Positions 1 through 8,825 of a stretch of DNA of 47,180 nt are shown here, in pieces. The notes beneath the pieces are model-generated. The model was not told the origin of the DNA, ran no database searches, and was given only the letters and a program-made list of their open reading frames with translations. A program made the position numbers and the translations under genes. Source of the DNA: Prochlorococcus sp. AG-412-I05 (lineage in GTDB: Bacteria; Cyanobacteriota; Cyanobacteriia; PCC-6307; Cyanobiaceae); assembly GCA_003214855.1 (NCBI GenBank), contig QCLC01000009.1, positions 1-47,180 on the forward strand, given 5' to 3'. Within the stretch, counting starts at the first letter, position 1. Each line of letters starts with the position of its first letter.

Positions 1-34
1 GGCCTTAGAGGCAGACTAGTTGCATCTTAAGCGA

Positions 35-598
35 CTAAGATTTTCTCGGAAGAGGGCAGCCAAGAAAGGGCCTTGTATCATATTTCAAATGCTTCAATGG
101 ACCATTTTCAAACACATAAAATAAGAAAGCTCCAATATATTCCTGTCCACAATATGGAGCCCTGCCATGCTTAAGCGAAGGTCCATGGTAAATAACTACA
201 TCTCCTATTTCGAGGGATACGGATTCAATCTTATCGCTTTTATAAAAGTCAAGAGACCATTCAGAGTCTTTTGACAAGCAGCACGAAACACCTATTTCAG
301 AACTAGCCCTACAATCAAAGTGAGGGGGGAGAGCATCCTGATGACCATAAATTCGACCAAAGGAATAAGTAGGAAGCAATCTCTCCTTGAAATTTTCCTG
401 AATTAAAGGTTGCAAGTATAACAGCAATGAATCAAGAAAAAGAGGCGAGTATTTAGAAAATAATTCAGAGCGACTAGCAGACTTACTGTAAAGACCTGAA
501 TCATATTCAACTATCATTAAGATTCTGAATTGAAGTGATAAAAACTCACACAGCTCATTAGAGATTACCTTTCTAAGTATGGTGGTTTTATCAGACAT
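35..598 (-). CDS. 2-oxoglutarate/Fe(II) oxygenase-like protein
   Basis: This 187-residue protein looks like a small double-stranded beta-helix dioxygenase of the prolyl-hydroxylase-like type. The visible signature is an HxD pair (PPHFD, His93 and Asp95), a GD-turn before a strand (IGDVVIYHG, near 131-139) and a distal histidine (His144 in LKHGR), which would be the three iron ligands. A basic residue after the distal His would bind 2-oxoglutarate, but I cannot place it firmly. The ATG at 598 is the first in frame. It lies in AT-richer DNA next to a decayed gene, so it may be accessory. Substrate is unknown. The fold assignment rests on motif spacing only. Confidence 0.55.
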   Translation of the reverse strand: MSDKTTILRKVISNELCEFLSLQFRILMIVEYDSGLYSKSASRSELFSKYSPLFLDSLLLYLQPLIQENFKERLLPTYSFGRIYGHQDALPPHFDCRASSEIGVSCCLSKDSEWSLDFYKSDKIESVSLEIGDVVIYHGPSLKHGRAPYCGQEYIGAFLFYVFENGPLKHLKYDTRPFLGCPLPRKS

Positions 599-695
599 TG
601 ACTCAGTAATAACAATATAACCATAAGTGCAGAAAATCGGAAGAAACAGTTATTGAAATACTTGTCAATGCAAAGTGATGATAGCGAGGTTGATC

Positions 696-1221
696 ATGCG
701 GCAAGAAAAAGAAGCTCTGCAATTTATTGCCAAACATGACTTTGTATTGTCTAGGATGAAATTGCTAGAAGCCAATAGTTAAGGCGAGCCATTAAGACTG
801 CCAACAGGATATATCGCAGAAACACAATCACGCTTAGATCTCACTGCTACCAAGGTTCAATGAAGGCGATCTGGTTTTGGACAAGAAAGTATTTAGACTT
901 GACATCAAACGCGAAGTGGCAAAGTTTTTAACTGATCAAGAGATTCCTCAACAGGGAGATTTCTTTTGAAAACAACTTCAAGCAGGAATCTCTGTAGCTT
1001 TTCCAAACTTTGGCCTTTGCAAAAAATAACGCCTGGCAACAAAATTCAAATGGTCACTATCTGTTTAATCGAAACAATGCAAGTGCTGGGTAAGAATGGC
1101 AATAGTGATCAAATCACCATCGTCAATCATCCTATTAGCAATTCACAAGTCTCACAAAAGATCAAATGCAACTATCCCCAGACAAATCAATCTGCCACTG
1201 TCACCTCTTGCTGCAGCGCCT
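696..1221 (+). pseudogene. Multiply disrupted gene remnant of unknown function
   Basis: Coding-like sequence runs through all three plus-strand frames in order. From the ATG at 696 the frame gives a 28-residue peptide (MRQEKEALQ...), a TAA at 780, then GEPLRLPTGYIAETQ in the same frame. Near 855 it continues in the next frame (FNEGDLVLDKKVFRLDIK, stop at 967). It then passes to the third frame (ENNFKQESL, stop, LFQTLAFAKNNAW, to about 1100) and back to the first (KNGNSDQITIV, to 1221). Joined, this is a plausible soluble protein of about 170 residues with at least two frameshifts and two stops. No family is recognised. The 85-codon ORF at 966-1223 is probably only its last part plus chance. 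Confidence 0.45.
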
Positions 1222-1418
1222 AGGCCACATAGCAATGAATTATAGACGCAAATTGAACAGGGCTATTTTTTTACCAGCCCATTCGCCTATCTAAAATAGA
1301 GCAATTAGCTTGATGCTCAAACAAAAATATCAAACCGTCCCAAAAGCGCATCTATTGTTAAGGTCTTGGCACTTCGGCTCTGGCATTTCTATGTTTAAAC
1401 AGTATCTCAAGGTATTGG

Positions 1419-1658
1419 GTGAAGCTCACAAAACTCTCTCAATCAGAGCTCGATAGAGGCTGTGAGCTCAACAATGTTTTAAAAGAGTGTTGGAAAGCTT
1501 TTTACAGCCTGACAGCTCAAATGAATAATGTAGAGACAGATAGCACAAAATATCTTCAACTAGACAAGCTTCGTCAGACTTGTGAAAGAAATATCGACGA
1601 ATTTAAGCAGGAGCTAGATGAGCTCAACTGGCTGCTAAGAATAGGGATTCGTGACTAA
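1419..1658 (+). CDS. Small hypothetical coiled-coil protein
   Basis: A 79-residue ORF starting at GTG 1419, rich in charged residues and Leu (for example LQLDKLRQTCERNIDEFKQE), which predicts a long helix or coiled coil. There is no signal peptide or membrane segment. No family is recognised. The GTG start has no strong ribosome binding site. It stands alone between a decayed gene upstream and the convergent tsaC downstream. Composition looks more like a real protein than a random frame, but support is modest. Confidence 0.45.
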   Translation: MKLTKLSQSELDRGCELNNVLKECWKAFYSLTAQMNNVETDSTKYLQLDKLRQTCERNIDEFKQELDELNWLLRIGIRD

Positions 1659-1844
1659 GCAGCAGAACCGCACAAGCCTGACGCCAACCAACAACAGCTC
1701 TTCCAAAGCAACATCCTCAACAAATCACCCTTATTGAGACAAGTTTTTTTTTTTACATCACTGCAGTGATCTCTGCAATACACCTCTTATCAGACCTTGG
1801 TTAGACCATTGGAATAGCCAAGCTCTCTTGATCGCGCGATTCAT

Positions 1845-2435
1845 TCAAAGCTCAAGCACCACTGCACCACGTCGTAACTCATGCCAACGCCCGCTCCCTT
1901 GCCAAGCCACCACCGTGCTGGCCAAACCAGAAGGCTTCGGCCATGGCAATGGCCCCAACAATGGCAATCCTGGGAAACAAGTATGAGCAGCATCTGCAGA
2001 GAACGTGGGCGCAGCACCAGACAAATTCGCGCTCGTGGTAGCTAGCGGCCCGCTCTGCTTCAGCAAACACCTAATCACTCCACAATCCGGTACTCGCAAC
2101 CCAAGCGTGAAAGCTCCAGGATTAAGAGCCTCAACAAGCACACCCGAAGCCGGTACAACCAAGGTGAGGGCCCCTGGCCAATAGCGCCTGGCCATCGACC
2201 AGGCATCCTCCATAGCAAGCGACGAAACATGCGCAAGTAACTCTTCAGGAGTCGCTCCCATCAGGATCAGAGGTTTGTCGGCCGACCTCTGCTTCATGGT
2301 CCACAACTGTGCAGCGTGAACAGGAGAGGCCGCCAAAGCTGGCAAGGTGTCTGTGGGCAATAAGGCCGCTGAACCAGCCTGCAATCTGGATGCCAATGCA
2401 CTGGCGTCAAGAACAGCCGAGGGCAGAACTGCCAT
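1845..2435 (-). CDS. tsaC: Threonylcarbamoyl-AMP synthase (YrdC/Sua5 family)
   Basis: This 196-residue protein makes L-threonylcarbamoyladenylate from threonine, bicarbonate and ATP, the first step of the universal t6A37 tRNA modification; it acts in the cytosol. Family signatures are the N-terminal substrate strand (LLPTDTLPALAAS, residues 25-37), the KPLILM segment (54-59) and the TSANLSGAAP loop near residue 134. The length fits the YrdC-only form without a C-terminal Sua5 domain. The ATG at 2435 lies inside prmC, a 29-bp overlap, so the two are probably translationally coupled. Pairing prmC with tsaC joins two translation-fidelity functions, an arrangement common in bacteria. Confidence 0.9.
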   Translation of the reverse strand: MAVLPSAVLDASALASRLQAGSAALLPTDTLPALAASPVHAAQLWTMKQRSADKPLILMGATPEELLAHVSSLAMEDAWSMARRYWPGALTLVVPASGVLVEALNPGAFTLGLRVPDCGVIRCLLKQSGPLATTSANLSGAAPTFSADAAHTCFPGLPLLGPLPWPKPSGLASTVVAWQGSGRWHELRRGAVVLEL

Positions 2436-3327
2436 GGTTCAAAGAGTCGTGATGTTCAGGATGCCGAGCAATGGCAAAGCGCCTTACCCCAAGTAAATCT
2501 GACTTGTAGTCCACATTCTCCAAACCCTGCTGACGCATCAAAGCCAGCACGGCATCGCTCTGGTCATGGTGGTGTTCCAAGAACAGCCAACCACCAGGCT
2601 CTAAGGCCTGCATGGCACCAGCAATAATTTGACGAGTGGCCACCAACCCATCGGCTCCCCCGCATAGAGCCAGATGCGGCTCATGATCACGGACCACGGG
2701 TTCAAGTTGAGACATGACAACTTCTGGGATGTAGGGAGGATTGACCAGTACCAAGCTGAACTCTCCCCACCAAGGCCGCAAAGGCTCCCACCAACTGCCT
2801 TGATGCAGCTGCCATAAGGCATGGGGCGCAAGCCTTTGCAAGTTCCGTTTCGCCAAAGCCAAGGCCTCGATGCTGCAATCAACTGCATGTCCACGCCAAA
2901 CAGGGAGAGCGCGAGCCAACGCCACAGCTAGTGCTCCTGACCCTGTCCCCAAATCGGCCCAGCGACCAAAAGTTCGTCCAGCCAATGCGTGCAAAGAAAA
3001 ATCCACCAACAGCTCAGTCTCCTGACGGGGAATCAATGCCGCCGCACTGACCTCCAGCTCAAAATCCCTCCAAGGGCAGCAACCGATCAAATGCTGAAGA
3101 GGAATGTGATGATCAAGATGTTGCTTCCAGATCATTGCGAGCTGATCAAGGGATCGCTCCAGCAGCACTAAACGGCGTGGGTCGAGAAAAAGCTGCTGAA
3201 GATCGCTCCAGCGCAAACCTCCACCCAAATCAAGCAACCAGTCAAAATCAACAGCACTGCCTCCTTCAGCCAACTGCAAACGACGCCAGGCCAATAGCTC
3301 TGCTGCGGAAATCTCCAGCAATGCCAT
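2407..3327 (-). CDS. prmC: Release factor glutamine N5-methyltransferase
   Basis: PrmC (HemK) methylates the glutamine of the GGQ motif in release factors RF1 and RF2, using S-adenosylmethionine. The 306-residue protein has an N-terminal helical domain (about 1-110), a SAM-binding Rossmann motif (ADLGTGSGALAVALA, about 143-157) and the catalytic NPPY motif (VLVNPPYIPE, about 194-203). Length and order are typical. It starts at 3327, nine bases after the dprA stop, and overlaps tsaC at its 3' end, so dprA-prmC-tsaC form one minus-strand operon. Confidence 0.93.
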   Translation of the reverse strand: MALLEISAAELLAWRRLQLAEGGSAVDFDWLLDLGGGLRWSDLQQLFLDPRRLVLLERSLDQLAMIWKQHLDHHIPLQHLIGCCPWRDFELEVSAAALIPRQETELLVDFSLHALAGRTFGRWADLGTGSGALAVALARALPVWRGHAVDCSIEALALAKRNLQRLAPHALWQLHQGSWWEPLRPWWGEFSLVLVNPPYIPEVVMSQLEPVVRDHEPHLALCGGADGLVATRQIIAGAMQALEPGGWLFLEHHHDQSDAVLALMRQQGLENVDYKSDLLGVRRFAIARHPEHHDSLNHGSSALGCS

Positions 3328-3336
3328 CGAAACAGG

Positions 3337-4461
3337 CTAGGCCAAACGCCAATACAACCCAGGCTCTGCCACCAAAACCCCCTGCAGCTCCAACTGAAGC
3401 AATTGTTCTGTCAATCGCGCCGAAGACAGATTCAGACAGGTCATCAAATCCTCCAGGGACGCCCCATCGCCAATGGCCTTTAACAGTGCTGTATTGCCAT
3501 GCTGGCCGGCTGGTGCGCTAGAGCGAGAACCAGACAAATCAAAAGCAACCGAAGGAGAACGAACCGCCAGCGGACCAGTACCAAGTTGTTTGATAAGAGC
3601 TTCAGGGCTTAGCAAAGGGGAAGCCTGCTCCAACAACAAAGCATTGCTACCGAGAGCCGACCATCGCCTTGCATCTCCGGGCACGACCAACAGCTGACAT
3701 TGCTGCTCTATTGTCCGCCGCGCTGTAATCAAGGCTCCACTTCTCTCGGGGCACTCGACGACAACCACAGCCTTGGCCAAGGCCACCAATAAGCGATTAC
3801 GGGCTGCAAAACAACCGCGCTTGACCAAAGTCTCTCGGGGCTGCTCTGTGACTAGCAGCCCTTGAGCCGCTACCAGAGCTTGAAGGCCCTCATTCTGCCG
3901 GGGATAGACCTTCTGCAACGGTGTGCCCAGCACGCCCACAGGCGCACCACCGCCTTCCAAACAGCCGCGATGGGCAGCCGCATCAATCCCTTCTGCAAGG
4001 CCACTAATTACAGGCCAACCCGCTAGTGCCAAAGCACGACCCAATGCTTCCGCCACACGCAAACCATGGTTCGAAGGCCGTCGTGTGCCAACAATTGCTA
4101 CCGCCCTACGGGCCCCAAGGCATCCCAAAAGCTCCTGCCGGCCCTGCCAAAAAAGCGCCAAAGGAGGGCTCTTCAAGGCACGAAACCCTTCCGGCCAAAG
4201 CACATCCACAGGCAACAAGACATCCTCCGGCACCTCGACACTTGGACAAGTTCCCCACTCGCTGCGGTGGAGGTTCAAGTCTTTGAACAAGGCTGTCGGC
4301 CAGGCGAGCACCTTGCGCAACCTTTCCTCAGGCCAAGTCCATAGCTCAGCCAGACTGACCTCGTGAGCCTGGCCTAGCGCCTCGAGGTCCCCCATTCGAG
4401 CAGCTCCAATCCCTGGACAGCGGCTCCAAAGCCACCACCAATGCCGACATTCCACAAGCAA
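3337..4461 (-). CDS. dprA: DNA-processing protein DprA/Smf
   Basis: DprA binds incoming single-stranded DNA in natural transformation and loads RecA. The 374-residue protein has an N-terminal helical region (1-110), then the Rossmann DprA core: AIVGTRRPSNHG (near 120), VISGLAEGIDAAAH, LGTPLQKVYPRQN, the FAARNRLLVALA segment and ERSGALITA. A C-terminal winged-helix-like domain (about 315-374) follows. The chosen start at 4461 is TTG; a GTG lies two codons later. It is 24 bases downstream of the thioesterase gene and 9 bases upstream of prmC. A second competence gene, comF, is at 13852. Confidence 0.93.
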   Translation of the reverse strand: MLVECRHWWWLWSRCPGIGAARMGDLEALGQAHEVSLAELWTWPEERLRKVLAWPTALFKDLNLHRSEWGTCPSVEVPEDVLLPVDVLWPEGFRALKSPPLALFWQGRQELLGCLGARRAVAIVGTRRPSNHGLRVAEALGRALALAGWPVISGLAEGIDAAAHRGCLEGGGAPVGVLGTPLQKVYPRQNEGLQALVAAQGLLVTEQPRETLVKRGCFAARNRLLVALAKAVVVVECPERSGALITARRTIEQQCQLLVVPGDARRWSALGSNALLLEQASPLLSPEALIKQLGTGPLAVRSPSVAFDLSGSRSSAPAGQHGNTALLKAIGDGASLEDLMTCLNLSSARLTEQLLQLELQGVLVAEPGLYWRLA

Positions 4462-4485
4462 AATAGTACATACGAACCAATGATC

Positions 4486-4941
4486 TTATAGGCGCGGCCC
4501 GGCCCCCTGTTGTAGTTGCCGTAAAGCACTCGCAAGAGGCTCTGGGGGTTGACGTAGCACCCGCCGCCTCGAGCCCATGACATTGAGCAGGACAAGATCC
4601 ACCTGAGCCTCAGCGACCCGATCCCCTGCCTCCGATGCAAAAACTGTGAACCAGGGCCATCGCACCCCATCGCAGGGCAGAGACCAACTCTCCAGCTCTA
4701 CCACCTCACCATGGCGAAGCGCACGGCGATAGTGAATCTCAAGACGCACCACAGGCATCTCCAATCCGGCTGCGGAGATGCGCGCATAGGGCAAGCCTAC
4801 CTGCGCCAAAGCCTCCACTCGAGCTTCCTCCAGCCATGACACATAGGCCCCATGCCACATCACCCCAGCGTGATCTGTGTGCTGCGGTAACACTCGCCTA
4901 CGCAGCTTCCAAGGCTGAGTCTTCTCACTCTTCATCAGCAT
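4486..4941 (-). CDS. Hotdog-fold acyl-CoA thioesterase (4HBT/YbgC type)
   Basis: A 151-residue single hotdog domain. The active-site helix motif is clear (TDHAGVMWHGAYVSWLEEAR, residues 22-41), with the catalytic Asp at 23 and the H-Y-R strand LEIHYRRALRHGE after it. In cyanobacteria this family includes 1,4-dihydroxy-2-naphthoyl-CoA hydrolase of phylloquinone synthesis, a reasonable role in a cell that builds photosystem I. The sequence alone does not separate that from a general acyl-CoA thioesterase. The ATG at 4941 (or the one two codons on) begins the dprA-prmC-tsaC gene group. Confidence 0.82.
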   Translation of the reverse strand: MLMKSEKTQPWKLRRRVLPQHTDHAGVMWHGAYVSWLEEARVEALAQVGLPYARISAAGLEMPVVRLEIHYRRALRHGEVVELESWSLPCDGVRWPWFTVFASEAGDRVAEAQVDLVLLNVMGSRRRVLRQPPEPLASALRQLQQGAGPRL

Positions 4942-5068
4942 GCTGAACTCTTAGCTCACTCGCCATAGGCTCCTGCAAAGCCTGGTAAAACTTGCGAAAG
5001 AACCTACTGACCAAGAACTAGCTCGAAGCAATGCTGAAAATGCTCTACCAGAACTGAACTTCCCTAGT

Positions 5069-5341
5069 TCAAAACAGCTGATCTCTGTCGGCTAAGTCTG
5101 GATTAGTGAAAGCTGTCGAGCCAGATATTGGAACCCCACCAACAGAGTTGTAACCCCTTCCCCGCCGAGACATTGGCAAGTTAATAAGGATCATCCCCAA
5201 CCCAATGGGAACAACCATCAAGCAGGGATGAATCAAAGCGAGGGTGGCCCAGATGGCGGTTGAAGAGAACGCAGATCTAGTTTCAATTGCTTGGGAGAGT
5301 CGCCAACAAGAACTGATCAAGGGCCTTTGGGACCTCGACAA
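5069..5341 (-). CDS. Possible small membrane protein
   Basis: A 90-residue frame between psbM and the thioesterase gene, on the same strand. It contains one long hydrophobic stretch (IWATLALIHPCLMVVPIGLG and onward, residues about 30-55) followed by a basic SRRGRG segment, as in a single-pass protein. No family is recognised and codon use is not convincing. A shorter protein from an internal Met is possible, or none at all. The rest of the 4942-5467 interval shows nothing I can name. Confidence 0.25.
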   Translation of the reverse strand: MSRSQRPLISSCWRLSQAIETRSAFSSTAIWATLALIHPCLMVVPIGLGMILINLPMSRRGRGYNSVGGVPISGSTAFTNPDLADRDQLF

Positions 5342-5467
5342 GCTGGTTGGGAGTTCCGGTGAGCAACTTCACTTGAGTTGATGAAACCGCTTTAGCCCTG
5401 ATTGACCAGGAACAAGAACGCAGTTGAAACTGGCAAGCGGATGGCCTTCAAACCAGCAAGAAGTTGA

Positions 5468-5572
5468 TCAGCTTTTGTTGCTGTTGGTCTGGATGTAAAG
5501 ACCAATCAGAAACAACATCGGAACCGCTACGAACAGAAGGGTGGCTAGGAAGCCGAAGTTGTTTACAGGCAT
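5468..5572 (-). CDS. psbM: Photosystem II reaction-centre protein M
   Basis: A 34-residue protein reads MPVNNFGFLATLLFVAVPML and ends IGLYIQTNSNKS. This matches PsbM, the low-molecular-mass single-span subunit at the photosystem II dimer interface in the thylakoid. The N-terminal FLATLLFVAVP segment and C-terminal LYIQTNS are the family hallmarks and the length is normal. The ATG at 5572 is the only reasonable start. It lies downstream of fdx on the same strand, with a strong hairpin (5690-5723) between them, so it probably has its own promoter in 5573-5689. Confidence 0.93.
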   Translation of the reverse strand: MPVNNFGFLATLLFVAVPMLFLIGLYIQTNSNKS

Positions 5573-5689
5573 GGCCGCAGAGGATTACTCCGCGAAAGTA
5601 TCACCCGCAAGCTACCCAAACTGCAATCTGCTCAAGCCTCGTCACCGGGCGTAGCAGCCCACGCCCTTTCAAAACCAGCTGAGATAGCA

Positions 5690-5723
5690 CCATCAAACCC
5701 CTCTGATTCGAGGGGTTTGATGG
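5690..5723 (-). terminator. Hairpin terminator after the ferredoxin gene
   Basis: A perfect 14-bp stem (5690-5703 paired with 5710-5723) with a 6-base loop lies 4 bases past the ferredoxin stop codon on the minus strand. It is GC-rich at the loop end (CCCCTC/GAGGGG). The following minus-strand sequence has only a short T run, so termination may be partial. It separates fdx from psbM. Confidence 0.7.
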
Positions 5724-5727
5724 CCTA

Positions 5728-6090
5728 TTAAGACAGCTTTTGCGCACGCGCCGCCTCAAGGCGACTCTTGGCATTGAGCAGGGCTTCCTGTGGTCGAGTC
5801 ACGACGATCACTGACGACATAACAATGGTCTGACAAGCAAGGCGCCAATTCTCAGGGCGGCGCTTGAGCTTGATTTCCTCAACCTCAGTTCGTGGTGAAA
5901 GCGCGCCAACTTTGCTCTCCCCCTCAATTCCAACAAAACAAGTAATGCACTGACCACAACCTCCACAGTTCCCCAACTTTCCTTTCAGCCCATAGAGCTC
6001 CATTCCCTCTCGCAAGGCAACTTCCCTAAGATTTTCGCCCTGTTTGCACTCAACATCTTTGCCTTCCCGGACAAAGCGAATGATGGGCAT
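5728..6090 (-). CDS. [2Fe-2S] ferredoxin
   Basis: A 120-residue soluble electron carrier starting at MPIIRFVREG (ATG 6090; a longer frame reaches 6117 but adds nothing conserved). Cysteines 42, 48 and 51 (CxxxxxCxxC within NCGGCGQCITC) and Cys86 (RLACQ) give the cluster ligands, with an extra Cys45 inside the loop. The spacing resembles the adrenodoxin/bacterial type more than PetF, so it is probably not the main photosystem I acceptor. It is divergent from psbB, with 251 bp between them. Partner enzymes cannot be told from sequence. Confidence 0.85.
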   Translation of the reverse strand: MPIIRFVREGKDVECKQGENLREVALREGMELYGLKGKLGNCGGCGQCITCFVGIEGESKVGALSPRTEVEEIKLKRRPENWRLACQTIVMSSVIVVTRPQEALLNAKSRLEAARAQKLS

Positions 6091-6341
6091 GGATCTGGAA
6101 CGCAAAAGACAACCCATTTTGTCTCAAGCGCGGCATTGCAGTTTGTAACCAAGCCTGAATATCAGCAAAACCTGAGCCTGACGAAATCGATAGCCCTCCA
6201 AACCCACTCTTTTAAGAGCTATTCAACTATCACTGCACGTTGCAGCTAGCGACAACCTTCTCCACACTTAATGCTGTACGTCTTACGATCTGCGGGTCTG
6301 GCTGCATTAGCAGCTTCGTTTCGTTCCCCCGAACCTGACCC

Positions 6342-7874
6342 ATGGGATTGCCCTGGTATCGGGTGCACACGGTCGTCATCAACGACCCCGGCCGACTTCT
6401 GGCCGTGCACCTCATGCACACAGCCCTGTTAGCCGGCTGGGCCGGCTCCATGGCCCTCTACGAATTAGCCATTTTCGATCCTTCGGATCCCGTCCTCAAC
6501 CCCATGTGGCGGCAAGGCATGTATGTCATGCCGTTCATGACCCGCTGCGGAATTACTGGCAGCTGGGGGGGCTGGAGCATTACCGGTGAAACCGGTGTTG
6601 ATCCAGGCCTCTGGAGCTTCGAAGGTGTTGCTGCCGCTCACATCATCTTCAGTGGCCTGTTAATGCTGGCCGCAATCTGGCACTGGACTTACTGGGATCT
6701 TGATCTTTGGCTAGATCCACGTACTCAAGAGCCTGCTTTAGACCTTCCAAAAATCTTCGGCATCCACCTGACACTTGCAGGTGCGGTTTGCTTCGGCTTT
6801 GGAGCCTTCCATCTATCCGGTCTTTATGGTCCAGGGATGTGGGTCTCTGATGCCTATGGACTAACAGGTCATATGGAAAACGTCGCCCCTGAATGGGGAG
6901 CGGCTGGCTTCAATCCATTTAGCCCAGGCGGCATTGTGGCGAACCATATTGCTGCAGGAATCTTTGGATTCCTTGGTGGCCATTTCCAAATGCTCAACCG
7001 CCCACCTGAACGGCTTTACAAAGCCCTTCGAATGGGCAATATCGAAACAGTGCTAGCCAGTGGCTGCGCCGCTGTTTGCGCAATTGCCTTCATCGTTTCA
7101 GGAACGATGTGGTATGGATCTGCTGCCACACCTGTGGAACTGTTTGGACCTACCCGTTATCAGTGGGACCAAAATTTCTACAGAACTGAAATCAACCGTC
7201 GTGTTCAGTCAGCCATGGATGACGGTGCTACTCAAGAGGCTGCATATGCCGCCATCCCTGAGAAGCTTGCCTTCTACGACTATGTAGGTAACAGCCCTGC
7301 AAAGGGTGGTCTATTTAGGGTTGGTGCCATGGTGAATGGCGACGGCCTTGCTACTGGCTGGCTCGGCCACATCACGTTCAAAGACAATGCAGGCAATGAT
7401 CTGCAGGTCCGTCGCATCCCGAATTTCTTCGAGAACTTCCCTGTGTTACTCGAAGATCAGAATGGCGTCGTGCGTGCTGACATCCCCTTCCGCCGTGCTG
7501 AAGCAAAGAATTCCTTTGAGCAGCAAGGCGTGACGGCAACCATCTATGGCGGTTCCATGGATGGGAAAACCTTCACTGATACCGCTGATGTGAAGCGTCT
7601 GGCTCGCAAGGCTCAACTTGGTGAAGCCTTTACTTTCGACCGCGAGACCTATGCTTCTGATGGTGTTTTCCGAAGCTCACCTCGAGGCTGGTTCACCTTT
7701 GCTCACGTCAACTTTGCGCTCCTGTTCCTGTTCGGCCACTGGTGGCATGCAGCTAGGACCTTGTACCGCGATGTGTTTGCCGGTATCGATCCTGACCTTG
7801 GCGACCAAGTTGAATTCGGTGTTTTCCAAAAGTTGGGCGACTCTTCTACTCGTCGCGTTCCAGGGCAAACTTAA
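6342..7874 (+). CDS. psbB: Photosystem II CP47 chlorophyll-binding core antenna
   Basis: CP47 is the inner antenna subunit that passes excitation to the photosystem II reaction centre in the thylakoid. The 510-residue sequence begins [20 protein letters not shown] and has six hydrophobic spans carrying histidine chlorophyll ligands (such as [23 protein letters not shown] and [11 protein letters not shown]). The large lumenal loop between spans five and six covers about 260-445. Length is standard for the family. psbT follows after 51 bp, and the strong terminator at 8051 probably ends the transcript. Confidence 0.98.
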   Translation: MGLPWYRVHTVVINDPGRLLAVHLMHTALLAGWAGSMALYELAIFDPSDPVLNPMWRQGMYVMPFMTRCGITGSWGGWSITGETGVDPGLWSFEGVAAAHIIFSGLLMLAAIWHWTYWDLDLWLDPRTQEPALDLPKIFGIHLTLAGAVCFGFGAFHLSGLYGPGMWVSDAYGLTGHMENVAPEWGAAGFNPFSPGGIVANHIAAGIFGFLGGHFQMLNRPPERLYKALRMGNIETVLASGCAAVCAIAFIVSGTMWYGSAATPVELFGPTRYQWDQNFYRTEINRRVQSAMDDGATQEAAYAAIPEKLAFYDYVGNSPAKGGLFRVGAMVNGDGLATGWLGHITFKDNAGNDLQVRRIPNFFENFPVLLEDQNGVVRADIPFRRAEAKNSFEQQGVTATIYGGSMDGKTFTDTADVKRLARKAQLGEAFTFDRETYASDGVFRSSPRGWFTFAHVNFALLFLFGHWWHAARTLYRDVFAGIDPDLGDQVEFGVFQKLGDSSTRRVPGQT

Positions 7875-7925
7875 GCCTTCCACAGGAACTACACCTTCAG
7901 CTGATCGACCCTACGGAGACTCTCA

Positions 7926-8033
7926 ATGGATGCTTTTGCTTACACCCTCTTAATGACCCTGGTTGTTGCCACTCTGTTCTTCGCGGTTGCATTCCGTGAT
8001 CCGCCGAAAATCGGCAAAGACAGTGGCAAATAA
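7926..8033 (+). CDS. psbT: Photosystem II reaction-centre protein T
   Basis: A 35-residue single-span protein, [19 protein letters not shown] followed by [16 protein letters not shown]. This is the PsbT sequence, a small thylakoid subunit near the D1/CP47 interface. It directly follows psbB, as in other cyanobacteria and in plastids, and the pair is presumably one transcript. The C-terminal GKDSGK tail is a little longer than in many homologues. Confidence 0.97.
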   Translation: MDAFAYTLLMTLVVATLFFAVAFRDPPKIGKDSGK

Positions 8034-8050
8034 AACGCCCCAATCTCTTC

Positions 8051-8079
8051 AAAGCCCCGCCGAAGCGGGGCTTTTTTTT
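8051..8079 (+). terminator. Rho-independent terminator after psbBT
   Basis: A 10-bp stem (AAAGCCCCGC paired with GCGGGGCTTT) with a CGAA tetraloop is followed by a run of T residues, 17 bases after the psbT stop. This is a textbook intrinsic terminator on the plus strand. Confidence 0.93.
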
Positions 8080-8247
8080 ATCTTTAAGCACTTCTTTCTC
8101 CAATCTCGTTGATCCAAATAATCATGCAGTCTCATTGTCTCGCAAAGGATTTACAGCACTAAAGCCTGAGAATGCAGTTCAACAGGCCCTTCTCAAGGCT
8201 CGAATTACTGTCTAGACTTAGTTCACTAAGTTTGGAGTCTTACGGGC

Positions 8248-8724
8248 ATGCAATGCCCCTCCTGCCAAAACACTGATAGTCGGGTACTTGAATCCCGCGC
8301 TGCTGATGCCGGGCGAAGTGTAAGAAGGCGCCGTGAATGCTTACATTGCGACTTTCGCTTCACGACCTACGAACGCGTCGAAACTGTTCCAATCACAGTT
8401 TTGAAGCGTAATGGCAATAGGGAGACTTTCAATCGCAGTAAAATTCTTAATGGCCTTACGCTTGCCTGTCAAAAAACCGGTCTCGAGCAAGACAAACTTG
8501 AGTCAATGGTGAACGAGCTTGAACTGCAACTTCAGCAAAGAAGTGGGCGTGAAGTGAATAGTGCTGAAATCGGCGAAATGGTTTTGGACCAACTATCGGA
8601 AATGAGCGAGGTCGCTTACGTACGCTTTGCGTCGGTATATCGTCATTTCCGTGGAATTAATGATTTCGTAGCAGCACTGGAAGGCATTCATGCCAACAAG
8701 GAACAGCTCACAGCCGTTCGCTGA
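8248..8724 (+). CDS. nrdR: Transcriptional repressor NrdR
   Basis: NrdR senses ATP/dATP and represses ribonucleotide reductase genes. The 158-residue protein has an N-terminal zinc ribbon (Cys3, Cys6, Cys31 and Cys34, in MQCPSCQ and ECLHCDF), then an ATP-cone domain (about 46-136) ending in [15 protein letters not shown]. Length is typical. It follows psbT behind a terminator and precedes rpsA by 101 bp, an order I recall from picocyanobacteria. No NrdR box was sought reliably by eye. Confidence 0.96.
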   Translation: MQCPSCQNTDSRVLESRAADAGRSVRRRRECLHCDFRFTTYERVETVPITVLKRNGNRETFNRSKILNGLTLACQKTGLEQDKLESMVNELELQLQQRSGREVNSAEIGEMVLDQLSEMSEVAYVRFASVYRHFRGINDFVAALEGIHANKEQLTAVR

Positions 8725-8825
8725 GAATAAGGAGTCAATCTGTAGAGTGATCAATAAATTCCGAAAGGTCGGCGGGCCACTCGGATTTCCTTGCGCACTG
8801 CCATAGGGCAGACCGCCATCCAACA

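Noticed and set aside
966-1223. 85-codon ORF as an independent gene
   Set aside because: The better explanation is that it is the tail of a gene decaying through several frames, since neighbouring frames look equally coding.
1744-1754. Run of 11 T residues as a plus-strand terminator
   Set aside because: Only a weak 5-bp stem precedes it, so it is too poor a hairpin to call, although it might end transcription of the 1419-1658 ORF.
3923-4366. 147-codon plus-strand ORF
   Set aside because: Entirely antisense to dprA, which has full family motifs; composition is the Pro/Ser/Arg-rich pattern of a reverse shadow.
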